In this document: piece by piece, positions 16,783 to 26,100 of the stretch | Layout: every line of letters starts with the position of its first letter | Position numbering within the stretch: the first letter of the stretch is position 1 | Origin: Aerococcaceae bacterium DSM 111021 | GTDB lineage: Bacteria; Bacillota; Bacilli; Lactobacillales; Aerococcaceae | NCBI GenBank assembly: GCA_020112395.1 | Contig: JACCEK010000001.1 | Location: forward strand, 372,001 to 436,000 | Length of the DNA: 64,000 nt | Direction: 5' to 3' | Notes under the pieces: model-generated | Told to the model about the DNA's origin: nothing | The model's input: the letters and a program-made list of their open reading frames with translations, nothing else | Databases searched by the model: none | Program-made: the position numbers and the translations under genes

Positions 16783-17106
16783 TTAATCTTCTATTTGAAT
16801 TAATTTTTCAATCATCGAATATTCTTCTTTATCTATTAATAACTCACTTAATGTATTTAATAATTGCATGCGTTCCTCACGTTTTTCGTTTAAATGTAGT
16901 GATTTTTCATAATCTCTCAATGATTTCTCTCCACGTCTAATGTTATCATGAACGCCTTGACGACTAATCTCGAATTGTTCTGCTATTTCACTTAATGATA
17001 AATCTTCTTCATAATAAAGTGATAGCATATCTTGTTGTTTTTCTGTTAACAGAGTTCTATAAAATGAAAATAATTGCCCAATATAAATCGTTTTTTCTAA
17101 CGACAT
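16783..17106 (-). CDS. ylxM: YlxM/p13 family helix-turn-helix protein (UPF0122)
   Basis: 107 residues. The start MSLEKTIYIGQLFSFY corresponds to B. subtilis YlxM. The helix-turn-helix region LSLSEIAEQFEISRQGVHDNI (about 41-61) is clear. YlxM is normally encoded just upstream of ffh and is reported to contact SRP. I use the ATG at 17106, 6 bases after an AGGTG box; an in-frame GTG at 17115 would add three residues. Only 9 bases separate it from the mntR stop codon. Confidence 0.9.
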   Translation of the reverse strand: MSLEKTIYIGQLFSFYRTLLTEKQQDMLSLYYEEDLSLSEIAEQFEISRQGVHDNIRRGEKSLRDYEKSLHLNEKREERMQLLNTLSELLIDKEEYSMIEKLIQIED

Positions 17107-17115
17107 TTCATTCAC

Positions 17116-17481
17116 CTACTCTTCAGGATACTCTATATATAATGCTAATCGATCTGCTAAATCCTTTGGTGTCGCATGTTCTAACACTTCTGCGAATTCA
17201 TGTACTTCTTCTTGTGTGTATCCTAATCTATTTTGTAAAAAATATTCCCATATTTCATGTTTACGCACCATCTCTTGAGCCATTTGATTTCCTTGACTTG
17301 TTAAAGCACTTCCCCTGTAGCGTTTATTCACTACAAGTCCCTCTTTAGCTAGTTTATTAATCATTTCACTCACTGATGCTGGAGAAACATCTAGACCTTC
17401 TGCAATCGCTTTATTGGTGATTGACTCGTCCCCACCATGTTCATACATAAATTTTACATAGTCTTCACGACTCTGTGACAT
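17116..17481 (-). CDS. mntR: DtxR-family manganese-dependent repressor (MntR type)
   Basis: 121 residues, winged helix (about 20-60) followed by a short metal-binding/dimerisation domain and no SH3-like FeoA domain, hence the short MntR type rather than ScaR/EfaR. Likely metal ligands by comparison with B. subtilis MntR are D7, H75, E98, E101 and H102; the position of the E11 ligand appears to be K10. The ATG at 17481 follows GGGGTGAT. Its promoter is at 17516-17544, outside the two operators that cover the divergent mntA promoter. It is followed by ylxM and ffh in the same orientation without a terminator. Confidence 0.88.
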   Translation of the reverse strand: MSQSREDYVKFMYEHGGDESITNKAIAEGLDVSPASVSEMINKLAKEGLVVNKRYRGSALTSQGNQMAQEMVRKHEIWEYFLQNRLGYTQEEVHEFAEVLEHATPKDLADRLALYIEYPEE

Positions 17482-17515
17482 TGATATCACCCCAATGATT
17501 TTTTTACCAATCCTA

Positions 17516-17544
17516 ATTTTACCATGTTTTCCCCGTGGCCTCAA
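17516..17544 (-). promoter_or_regulatory. mntR promoter
   Basis: Minus strand -35 TTGAGG (17539-17544), 17-base spacer, extended -10 TGGTAAAAT (TAAAAT at 17516-17521). It probably also drives ylxM and ffh. Confidence 0.6.
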
Positions 17545-17563
17545 ATATATTTAGTCTTTTCAC

Positions 17564-17618
17564 TTGACTTTAGGTGCGCCTAACATTATAATTTGATTAA
17601 TATTTAGGTGTGCCTAAA
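17564..17618 (+). promoter_or_regulatory. mntA promoter with two MntR/DtxR-type operators
   Basis: -35 TTGACT (17564-17569), 17-base spacer, -10 TATAAT (17587-17592). Operator 1, TTAGGTGCGCCTAA (17570-17583), fills the spacer. Operator 2, TTTAGGTGTGCCTAAA (17603-17618), covers the expected transcription start. Both are TTAGG-N4-CCTAA inverted repeats of the DtxR class. Binding of the metal-loaded regulator here would block polymerase. Confidence 0.88.
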
Positions 17619-17640
17619 AATTAATTATCGGAGGTCCAAA

Positions 17641-18573
17641 ATGAATAAAAATATCAAATCAGTCTTTACCTTTTTCTCGTTGCTTTTTATCTTATTTATT
17701 AGCTCAACAACTTTAACACAAGCACAAGAGAACAAACCCAAAATAACTGTTACTACTACTTTTTTAGTAGATATCATTGAACAAATTGCTCCTGATACGT
17801 TTGACATTGAATCGATTGTCCCTGCTGGAGGCGACCCTCATATTTATACGGCAACTGCTGGGAATCTAAAGGATATTACTGAAGCAGAAATAGTGTTATT
17901 CCATGGTCTCCACTTTGAAGCTCAATTGGCTCAAGTATTGAATTCACTTTCTCATACTCATTCTGTTACAGCCGATTTCGATTCAACCCAATTAATTTCA
18001 CTTTCTGAAGATTCAGAGGAAGTCGATCCGCATTATTGGTTTGATCTGGATCTATATAAGCAATCGGTAAAAACAACCGAAGCAGTGATTCTCGATACCT
18101 TTCCAGAGTATACTGATTTAATTACTGAAAACACTCAGAGTTACGTCAATGAATTGGATGAGTTAAGAAAATGGATAGATACAGAGCTTGATAAATTACC
18201 GGTGGAAGACCGCATACTTGTTACACCACATGATGCCTTTGCTTACTTTGCTCATGCACATGATTTTACTGTCTATGCACCCCAAGGTATCAGTACTGAG
18301 TCAGAAGTTTCTAATGATTCGATTATAAGTACTGTGAATTTTATCATCGAACATAATGTACCAGCAATCTTCTTGGATACAACGTCTAATCCACAAGCAA
18401 TGGAGAAACTACAGGAAGGTGTAAAACAACAAAATTCTGAGGTAACCGTCGTTGGCGGCGAAGGACAAGAATTATATTCAGACTCTTTAGCAACAACTGG
18501 TCAACCCAATGACAATTACATCGATATGTATCGACACAATGTCTCTTTAATCGTCGAAAATTTAGTTCGTTAA
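17641..18573 (+). CDS. mntA: Manganese (metal) ABC transporter substrate-binding protein, no lipobox
   Basis: 310 residues, cluster A-I metal-binding protein. Predicted metal ligands are H67 (GGDPHIYT), H131 (VDPHYWFD), E222 (STESEV) and D281 (LYSDSLA). The signal peptide runs MNKNIKSVFTFFSLLFILF and ends near TQAQ at about 26-29. Unusually it has no cysteine, so the normal lipid anchor is absent. The ATG at 17641 has GGAGG (17630-17634) upstream. It is the first gene of mntABCD in B. subtilis order. Zinc is an alternative substrate, but the DtxR-type operators favour manganese. Confidence 0.88.
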   Translation: MNKNIKSVFTFFSLLFILFISSTTLTQAQENKPKITVTTTFLVDIIEQIAPDTFDIESIVPAGGDPHIYTATAGNLKDITEAEIVLFHGLHFEAQLAQVLNSLSHTHSVTADFDSTQLISLSEDSEEVDPHYWFDLDLYKQSVKTTEAVILDTFPEYTDLITENTQSYVNELDELRKWIDTELDKLPVEDRILVTPHDAFAYFAHAHDFTVYAPQGISTESEVSNDSIISTVNFIIEHNVPAIFLDTTSNPQAMEKLQEGVKQQNSEVTVVGGEGQELYSDSLATTGQPNDNYIDMYRHNVSLIVENLVR

Positions 18574-18598
18574 TCTTAAATTATAAGGAGTGTTACAT

Positions 18599-19384
18599 AT
18601 GGAAACTATGATAGACATCAAAAACTTATCTGTTAGATACCAACAAACAATCGCATTAGAAGATATATCATTACAAATCCCTAATAATGTACGTATGGCT
18701 ATAGTCGGTCCCAATGGCGCCGGCAAGTCAACTTTTATCAAATCTTTATTAGAATTGATACCATCAAAGCATAATCATTTAACTTTCTTCAATGGAGTTA
18801 AATTGAAACAAGCTCGTTCTAATATTGCATATGTCCCTCAAACTTCAGAAGTAAATTGGCATTTTCCAACGACAGTTAAAGATGTCGTTATGATGGGGAT
18901 AAGTTCGAATCGATGGGGGTTTCAAAAAATCAGTAAAGGTCAAAAAGAAAGAGTTTCGAATGCACTTGAGGCGATGCAATTAACTGATATTTCGAACCGT
19001 CAAATCAGCCAATTATCTGGCGGTCAAAAGCAACGCGTATTTATTGCCAGAGCAATTGCTCAAGATGCTGACCTTTATTTTTTTGATGAGCCACTTGCTG
19101 GAGTAGACATGAAGTCAGAAGCTATTATTATGGATCAATTAAAGAGATTTCAACAAATGGGTAAGACAAGTTTAACTGTTCATCATGATTTGAATACTGT
19201 TCCAAACTATTTTGATCATGTCCTATTATTGAATAAAAAAGTTATCGCAATGGGTCCAACTAAAACTGTTTTTACTAAAGAAAATATCGATGAGGCATAT
19301 TTGAATCATCCTCAAGTAACTACAACTGAACATACTTCCACTCATTCAAAGTATCAAATGTTTGGAGCGGATGATTATGTTTGA
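18599..19384 (+). CDS. mntB: Manganese ABC transporter ATP-binding protein
   Basis: 261 residues. Walker A is GPNGAGKST (about 36-44), the signature LSGGQKQRVF (about 138-147) and Walker B LYFFDEPLAG (about 157-166). The H-loop is TVHHD. The ATG at 18599 lies 8 bases after AAGGAG; an upstream in-frame GTG abuts that box. The last eight bases overlap mntC. Confidence 0.9.
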   Translation: METMIDIKNLSVRYQQTIALEDISLQIPNNVRMAIVGPNGAGKSTFIKSLLELIPSKHNHLTFFNGVKLKQARSNIAYVPQTSEVNWHFPTTVKDVVMMGISSNRWGFQKISKGQKERVSNALEAMQLTDISNRQISQLSGGQKQRVFIARAIAQDADLYFFDEPLAGVDMKSEAIIMDQLKRFQQMGKTSLTVHHDLNTVPNYFDHVLLLNKKVIAMGPTKTVFTKENIDEAYLNHPQVTTTEHTSTHSKYQMFGADDYV

Positions 19385-20258
19385 TGTTTCTTTTGACTAT
19401 TTCTTTTGGGTGGTAGCAATTGGAACGATGGCTTTGGGCTTTGCATCTGGAGTGATTGGAACCACGATTGTTCTTGAAGGTCAAAGTCAATTAGGAGATG
19501 CAATTGGACACTCGGTATACCCTGGTGTTATTCTCGCTTTCATGCTTTTCCAAACTCGTAATTCATTAATCTTACTATTCGGAGCAGTTATCTTTGGTTA
19601 CATTGCATTTATACTCATCGAGTGGATTCATAAAAACAGTCATTTTGCTTATGAAAGTGTACTAGCTTTAGTTCTTTCCTCTTTTTTTAGTTTAGGTCTC
19701 ATGCTCTATCGTATCGTACAAACTAATCCTAATTTTCAATCTGTTAATTTTTCAGGTTTAGACAATTATATTATGGGACAAGCAGCTTTCTTAACTCAGT
19801 TTGATGTCATAGTGATTATAGTCGTGGCGGCTCTAATTATCATCGTTTTTTGGGCATTCTATCCTAAAATTAAACTATATTTATTTGATAAAACTTTTGC
19901 CAAGACAATTGGAATAAACACTAAGCTTATTAATTATATTTTGTTGACTTTAAGTTTATTAGCGATTGTCATTGGACTACAAGCTGTTGGTGCGAAATTA
20001 ATTAGTAGCATGTTAGTAGCACCTGTCATTGGTGCGATGCAATGGACAAACAACTATCCAAAGACGATTGCTCTTTCAAGTCTTTTTGGTTTAGCTTCTG
20101 GATTCCTAGGTACATTTTTAAGTACTAATATAACTGACTTAGCAACCGGTCCTACCATTGTTGTTCTTTTATCGGCAATTGCATTAATATCAGTTTTTAT
20201 TGGTCCTAAAGGCATACTTGGTACATATATAATGTCTAAAAGAGGTGAAACATCATGA
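19377..20258 (+). CDS. mntC: Manganese ABC transporter permease MntC
   Basis: 293 residues with about eight to nine hydrophobic segments, ABC-3 family. Typical stretches are LEGQSQLGDAIGHSVYPGV (about 34-52) and GAKLISSMLVAPVIGAM (about 202-218). I choose the ATG at 19377 because GGAG (19364-19367) is 9 bases before it. It overlaps mntB at its start and mntD at its end, so all four genes are coupled. Two different permeases, as in B. subtilis MntC/MntD, imply a heterodimeric channel. Confidence 0.88.
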   Translation: MFDVSFDYFFWVVAIGTMALGFASGVIGTTIVLEGQSQLGDAIGHSVYPGVILAFMLFQTRNSLILLFGAVIFGYIAFILIEWIHKNSHFAYESVLALVLSSFFSLGLMLYRIVQTNPNFQSVNFSGLDNYIMGQAAFLTQFDVIVIIVVAALIIIVFWAFYPKIKLYLFDKTFAKTIGINTKLINYILLTLSLLAIVIGLQAVGAKLISSMLVAPVIGAMQWTNNYPKTIALSSLFGLASGFLGTFLSTNITDLATGPTIVVLLSAIALISVFIGPKGILGTYIMSKRGETS

Positions 20259-21121
20259 TGATGCAAATATTATTCATACTAATTATTGTTGCTTTAGCAT
20301 GTAGCTTACTTGGCTCTCTATTATTAATGCGGTCTAGTTTAATGGTGGCTGATGCAATATCACATACCATTTTACTAGGGATTGTGATTGCTTTTTACTT
20401 TACAGAAGACCTATCCTCACCTTATTTAATCATTGGTGCTACCCTGTTTGGTATTTTAACTGTCATAGCGATTGATTTATTGACTAAAACAGGTCGAATG
20501 CAAAATGATGCTGCAATCGGTTTGGTCTTCCCTTTGTTCTTTTCAATTGCCGTGATTATTATTTCTAAATATTATACGAATGTTCATCTCGATATTGATA
20601 TGGTTCTATTGGGTCAAGTTGAACTGGCTCCGTTACGTCAAATAGAAGTCTTTTCAATTCATATGCCCCAAGCATTATTTGTCGGGCTTATCATATTATT
20701 CATTAATTTATTATTCATTTTACTCTCTTATAATTCTTTGAAGATACGCTTATTTGATGAAACATTTGCCCGAACAGTCGGTATTCAAGTTGCGTTATTG
20801 GATTTGGTCTTGATGACTCTTGTTTCTCTCACAGCAGTTACTTCATTTGAAAGTGTCGGATCTATCTTAGTCATCGCCCTCATGGCCACACCTGGGATGA
20901 CTGCAAGATGCTTTACCAATAAATTCAGTACACTTCTAATCGGTTCTGCTTTTATTGCTGTTTTGAACTCAATCACTGGTTACTATATTGGGATTCAATT
21001 GGATACATCTATTTCAAGTATGGTAGCAGTAACAGGTTTTGTTACATTCTTAATAGTTTTTTTAGTAACAAACATTATCATGCCAAAGCTGAGACAAAAA
21101 CAAATAATGATTAATTTTTGA
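20255..21121 (+). CDS. mntD: Manganese ABC transporter permease MntD
   Basis: 288 residues, second ABC-3 family permease. MRSSLMVADAISHTILLGI (about 25-43) and SVGSILVIALMATPGM (about 199-214) mark the family. The start ATGATGATG follows AGAGGTG and overlaps the mntC stop by four bases. It ends the operon and converges on ftsY, with a shared two-way terminator between them. Confidence 0.88.
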   Translation: MMMQILFILIIVALACSLLGSLLLMRSSLMVADAISHTILLGIVIAFYFTEDLSSPYLIIGATLFGILTVIAIDLLTKTGRMQNDAAIGLVFPLFFSIAVIIISKYYTNVHLDIDMVLLGQVELAPLRQIEVFSIHMPQALFVGLIILFINLLFILLSYNSLKIRLFDETFARTVGIQVALLDLVLMTLVSLTAVTSFESVGSILVIALMATPGMTARCFTNKFSTLLIGSAFIAVLNSITGYYIGIQLDTSISSMVAVTGFVTFLIVFLVTNIIMPKLRQKQIMINF

Positions 21122-21151
21122 TATCTTAGCAGTATTTCAATTTAAGCCTAA

Positions 21152-21200
21152 AAAATAACCGTAAAGTCGAGAGAAAAACACCTCGGCTTTACGGTTATTT
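21152..21200. terminator. Bidirectional terminator between mntD and ftsY
   Basis: A 20-base stem AAAATAACCGTAAAGTCGAG (21152-21171) pairs with its complement ending ACGGTTATTTT (about 21182-21201), with one G-U pair. A-rich and T-rich flanks serve both strands. Confidence 0.88.
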
Positions 21201-21202
21201 TT

Positions 21203-22225
21203 TTATTCTTTAACTTCTATGACATCGCGAACTAAATTATACATATATTGTTCTGGATCGAATTGTTGCAAGTCAGTGGCTTGTTCTCCAAGACCAATAT
21301 ATTTAACTGGAATATCTAAATCATAACGAATTGAGAGAACAACTCCACCTTTAGCAGTTCCATCTAGCTTAGTCAGAACTAAACCAGTAATTTCAGTGGC
21401 TTCATTGAATTGTTTTGCTTGAATAAGTGCGTTTTGTCCAGTTGTTGCATCTAAGACTAATAAAACTTCTTGAACACCATTAGGATTTTCGCGTTCAATA
21501 ATTCGCTTCATTTTTGCTAACTCTTCCATTAAGTTAGCCTTAGTCTGCAATCTACCAGCAGTATCTACTAACAAGTAATCGTAGTTCTCATCATTTGCAC
21601 GTTTAACGGCATCAAAAACAACTGAGGCTGGATCACTATTAGCTAATCCTGAAACAACGGGGATATCCAAACGTTCTCCCCATACATTTAACTGCTCAAT
21701 GGCACCTGCACGGAAAGTATCTCCAGCTGCCATTAAAACTTTTTTACCTTCTTGTTTCAAGTTGTATCCAATTTTACCGACCGACGTTGTTTTCCCAACG
21801 CCATTAACCCCGACAAAAAGAATGACAGTTGGTCCAGCAGGATTTTCTTTAATTGCGACTGTTCCTGATTCATTTTTCTCATAAATATTAACCATTTGCT
21901 CTAAGACAACACGCTTAACATCATCAGCACGGCTAACATTTTCTTCCTCAATTGCATCACGGATAGCATCTGTCAGAGCAATTGTCATATTAAAGCCAAC
22001 ATCAGCACCAATAAAAGCTTCCTCTAGATCCTCATAAAAATCTTCATCAATTTCTCTAAAACTAGTAAATAAATCAGCGATACGTTCTGAAAAGTTTTTA
22101 CGTGTCTTTTCCATTCCCTTGTCATACTTATCGAAAACTATCTCGGTATCTTTTTCTTTTAGCTCTTCTTTGACAACTTGGTCTTCCCCAGTAAAGGCAC
22201 GTTTTATACGATCAAAAATCCCCAT
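21203..22225 (-). CDS. ftsY: Signal recognition particle receptor FtsY
   Basis: 340 residues. A short charged N-terminal segment precedes the NG domain: GVNGVGKTTSVGKIGYN (about 139-155), DTAGR, TKLDGTAKGG and GLGEQATDLQQF at the end. It docks SRP-ribosome complexes at the membrane. The start is ATG with AAGGAG upstream. It lies last in an rnc-smc-HAD-ftsY series, while the mnt island separates it from ylxM-ffh, its neighbours in B. subtilis. Confidence 0.96.
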   Translation of the reverse strand: MGIFDRIKRAFTGEDQVVKEELKEKDTEIVFDKYDKGMEKTRKNFSERIADLFTSFREIDEDFYEDLEEAFIGADVGFNMTIALTDAIRDAIEEENVSRADDVKRVVLEQMVNIYEKNESGTVAIKENPAGPTVILFVGVNGVGKTTSVGKIGYNLKQEGKKVLMAAGDTFRAGAIEQLNVWGERLDIPVVSGLANSDPASVVFDAVKRANDENYDYLLVDTAGRLQTKANLMEELAKMKRIIERENPNGVQEVLLVLDATTGQNALIQAKQFNEATEITGLVLTKLDGTAKGGVVLSIRYDLDIPVKYIGLGEQATDLQQFDPEQYMYNLVRDVIEVKE

Positions 22226-22315
22226 TATCTCACTCCTTAATTTATATTATTATAGCATTGTAACCATTCAATTGAAATCTAAGGTAAACTAAAGTAATAA
22301 TGGCTTCAGTACTTA

Positions 22316-23116
22316 TTATTTTATAAAATGGTAAATCGCTTTTGCAACACCGTCGTTATCATTAGTATCCGTTACATAATCTGCACTTTCTTTAATTTCT
22401 TTAACTGCATTACCCATAGCAATACCATAACCAGCCATGTCAATCATCGTTTGGTCATTGTTCTGATCACCAATAGTCATCATTTCCTCTGGTTTAATAT
22501 CTAATTTTCGTCCCAATTGCTTTAATGCATTTCCTTTATTTACATTTAACTTACCTATCTCTAATTGAAATGGATGTGATAAGACTGTTTGATACTTTTC
22601 CATTAAAGCTTTACTAATATTTGGTAATTGTTCATGTAAATGGTACTCGTCAGAACAAATGACAAATTTATTAAACGTATGCCCTTCTTTAAAATCATGA
22701 TAATTTACCGCTTTTCTAGGCGCTGGCGTCGTATAAGTCGATTCTCTTCCGTCCGGGTATTTCAATGGATCATATACCCATTCTGAATCAATTGGATTTA
22801 ACGGCAAGTTCAAACGCTCAGTTTCTTTATACCATCGTTTTAAATCGCTCGTTTCAATGACATCATTTACGACGACTTCACCTGTGTTCGCTTTTATAAC
22901 TTGACTACCATTAAACACAACCAAATATTCATCATCACCATCGAAACCAATATTTTCAGCAAAATCCTTCATAGCTAAGTAAGGTCTTCCTGTACACAGA
23001 ACCACTTTTACATCTTTAGATTGTGCATAACGTACAGCTTTAATATTCTCCTCAGATAGTGACTTATCTGTTCTTAATAAAGTTCCGTCTAAATCTATCG
23101 CAATTAATTTTATCAT
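22316..23116 (-). CDS. Cof-type HAD phosphatase
   Basis: 266 residues. Motif I KLIAIDLDGTLLRT (D8, D10), motif II TGRPY near 43, motif III lysine in LNVNKGNAL and motif IV GDQNNDQTMI near 218. It is a sugar- or nucleotide-phosphate phosphatase of the YcsE/YidA kind; the substrate is unknown. It lies between smc and ftsY with an 11-base gap after smc, so it rides in the smc transcript. It is a paralogue of the gene at 3035-3844. Confidence 0.87.
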   Translation of the reverse strand: MIKLIAIDLDGTLLRTDKSLSEENIKAVRYAQSKDVKVVLCTGRPYLAMKDFAENIGFDGDDEYLVVFNGSQVIKANTGEVVVNDVIETSDLKRWYKETERLNLPLNPIDSEWVYDPLKYPDGRESTYTTPAPRKAVNYHDFKEGHTFNKFVICSDEYHLHEQLPNISKALMEKYQTVLSHPFQLEIGKLNVNKGNALKQLGRKLDIKPEEMMTIGDQNNDQTMIDMAGYGIAMGNAVKEIKESADYVTDTNDNDGVAKAIYHFIK

Positions 23117-23127
23117 TAAATTCTCCC

Positions 23128-26100
23128 TTATTCTGATAAAGCTTCATCAGCTTCACTTAATTTAACTGAGGCTAGTTTTGAAATCCCAGATCGTTCCATT
23201 GTTACTCCATACAAGCGATCAGCACTTTCCATTGTCCCTTTTCTATGAGTAATGACAATGAATTGAGTTTGTTCTCTAAACGCCTTTATATACTCACCAT
23301 AACGGTATACGTTCGCATCATCCAATGCGGCCTCAACCTCATCTAATATAACAAACGGAACCGGCTTCACTTCTAAAATTGCAAACAACAATGCAATGGC
23401 AGTTAAAGCTCGCTCTCCTCCTGATAATAAAGCTAAATTTTGCTTTTTCTTTCCAGGTGGTTGAGCAATAATATCAACCCCAGTTGTTAACACATCCTTG
23501 GGATTAGTCAACTCGAGTGACGCCTCTCCACCACCGAATAGTCGTCCAAAGGTTTTTTGGAATTTTTCATTAATCAACTTGAACGTTGCACTAAAACGAC
23601 GAGTTACTTCAACATCCATCTCATCCATTGTATCTTTCAATTGCCCCATCGCTGTCAATAAATCTTCTTCTTGCTCAACTAACAGCTCGAAACGTTCATT
23701 TAACTCATCAAAATCTTCTATAGCTTGCAAGTTAATTGGCCCAAGTTTATTGATAAATTGACGTAACTCTTTAACCACTTTATTAATTTCTTTAGGAGAT
23801 TCAATCGGTTTAGCTATTTTTTTGGCCATCTCAAAAGTCAATTGATATTCTTGATTTAAATGATTCAAATGATTATCAATCAAAGCCTGATTCTTCTCAA
23901 TTTGAGCTTGTAATTTAGCTTGTTGCTGATATTTTTGTTGACTCTCTTTTTGAACTTTGTTGAATAACAATTCCTTTTCTTGAATAGTATCACTTAATTG
24001 TTGACGTTCTAGACGATCAGATTGAATTTGTTTTTGTAGTTTCTTACTTTCTTTTTCTGAAAGTGCAATCGATTCTATTGTTTGTTCAAGATTATCGTGC
24101 AATTCTTCAATAGAAGCCATCCCGAATGTCTTACTTGATTCGTAATTCTCAATCCAATCATTAATGACCGTATGCTGGTTGTTTAATGAAGATAAAGTTT
24201 GTTTTAATTGTTTGATTTCGACATCCAAAACGGCTTTTTGAGTCGTTTTCTCTTGTCGGATTTCGTCTAATTCTGACAATTTCTTTTTTCGAGCGTCTTC
24301 ATCAAGATTGTGTTGTTCTAAAATTCTATTTACCTCTATTATCGAAGTCTTTGCTTGTTCAAGATTTTTTTCTGCTTGTTCTAATGTCCTTGTAGCTTCT
24401 AACAGATCTTCATCAAGTTCACGTATAGTATCTTTTAAGATAATCGTTTGATTTTTGGCTTGTTTGAATGCTTGTTTAGCATTCTGACTCGATTGGAATA
24501 ATCGTTGATAGATCCCCTCTGTTTGATTAACTTGTTGACGTTGCTCTTTAAGCTGTTGATCATTTTGAGCTAAATCATTAGATACTTGTTCCCACTCCTG
24601 TTCAATCTTTTGCAGATTGTGTCGGTGTTCTTCATAAGCATCATTAGCTTGTTTTATCTCGTTTTGACGAGAAAGCATGGACTGTTGCCTTTGTTTTTGT
24701 TGCCCACCCGTTAAGGAACCACCTGGCATTAGAACATCTCCGTCAAGAGTTACAATCTTCACTGCATGACCTAAAGCTTTCGCTATATTTTGAGCATCTC
24801 GCAAAGTCTCCGCAACAATAGCGCTACCTAATAAGTTCTGTACAATATTCTCATTCTGCTCATCATATTTAACTAATTCTGACGCCACTGCAATAAACCC
24901 TTGCATTTCTTGTGCTTGAAAAAGTTTAAAACTTTGAATATAACGAGGCTTAATGTTGGGACGTGGTAAGAATGTCGCCCGCCCTGCATGTTGTTGCTTT
25001 AAATAATTAACAGCTTCACGCGCAGCCTGATCGTCACTTACAACAATATGTTGCATTGAACCACCCAGTGCTGTATCAATTGCTACTTGGTATGCTTCCT
25101 CTACATTAATTAAGTCAGCAACCGTACCTTCAATTCCATTCAACCGTTTAGCTTGTTGCATAACAGCACGAACACCCGCATAGTATCCAGTATAATTTTC
25201 ATGCATTTGTTTTAAGGAGTTGAGCCGTGTTTCGATAGATTGTGTTTGTCTCTCTTGATTAAATAGTGATTGTTGAAGCTCATTGCGACGGTTTAATAGG
25301 ATTTCATTATTTTCAGTTAATTCTTGTAACAATGAACGTTGCTCATTTTGACTTCCAGTAAATGAATTCAACTCATCTTCAGCTTCTTTAGATTCGGCTT
25401 CAAGTTTACTAAATTTCTGACTAACGCTGCTTAATTCTTCAACAGTTTGTTCTTTTCGAGCTCGTTGTCTTTCTATAACTGTTTTTTGCTGTTGAATCTC
25501 ATTATTAGACCGAGCTTCCAATTGATAATACTCTAGCATTTCATTTCTCAATTCATCTTGTTGATTTGCATCGAGTCCTTGAGAAATTTGTATTTCTTTA
25601 TTTATTTCTTTTAATTCATCAATTAATTCCTTTAAATTCAATTGAAATGTTTTTAATTGTGTTGAATTATCGGTTATATCTTGATTGAGTCTTAATCTTT
25701 CGGACACTTGTTCTTCATAAATATTTGCTTTGTCTTGTTGTTCAGTTTTTGTATATTCAATATCTTTTTCAATCATTTGTTGTTGAGCTTTTAACTTTTC
25801 TACTTGTGAAGTAAGCTCTTGATAGGTATCCGAATTTTGATCGATACCATCTATTAATTTGTTCTGTGTTGTTTTTGCTTGATTAATTTCATGATCTAAT
25901 ACATCATTTTGCTTAATTAAATTAGAAATTGTTATGTCAATTTTTTCTAATTGTTTCTCAAGTGCTTCCCATCCAGACTGATAATCTTCAATTTGATGCG
26001 TGTACAGAGATACTTCTAACTCTTTTAATTCTTCTTTCTTACTTGTATATAGAAGTGCGGTCTCCCTTTGTTTTCTTAAAGGATTCAATTGAAGCTCTAA

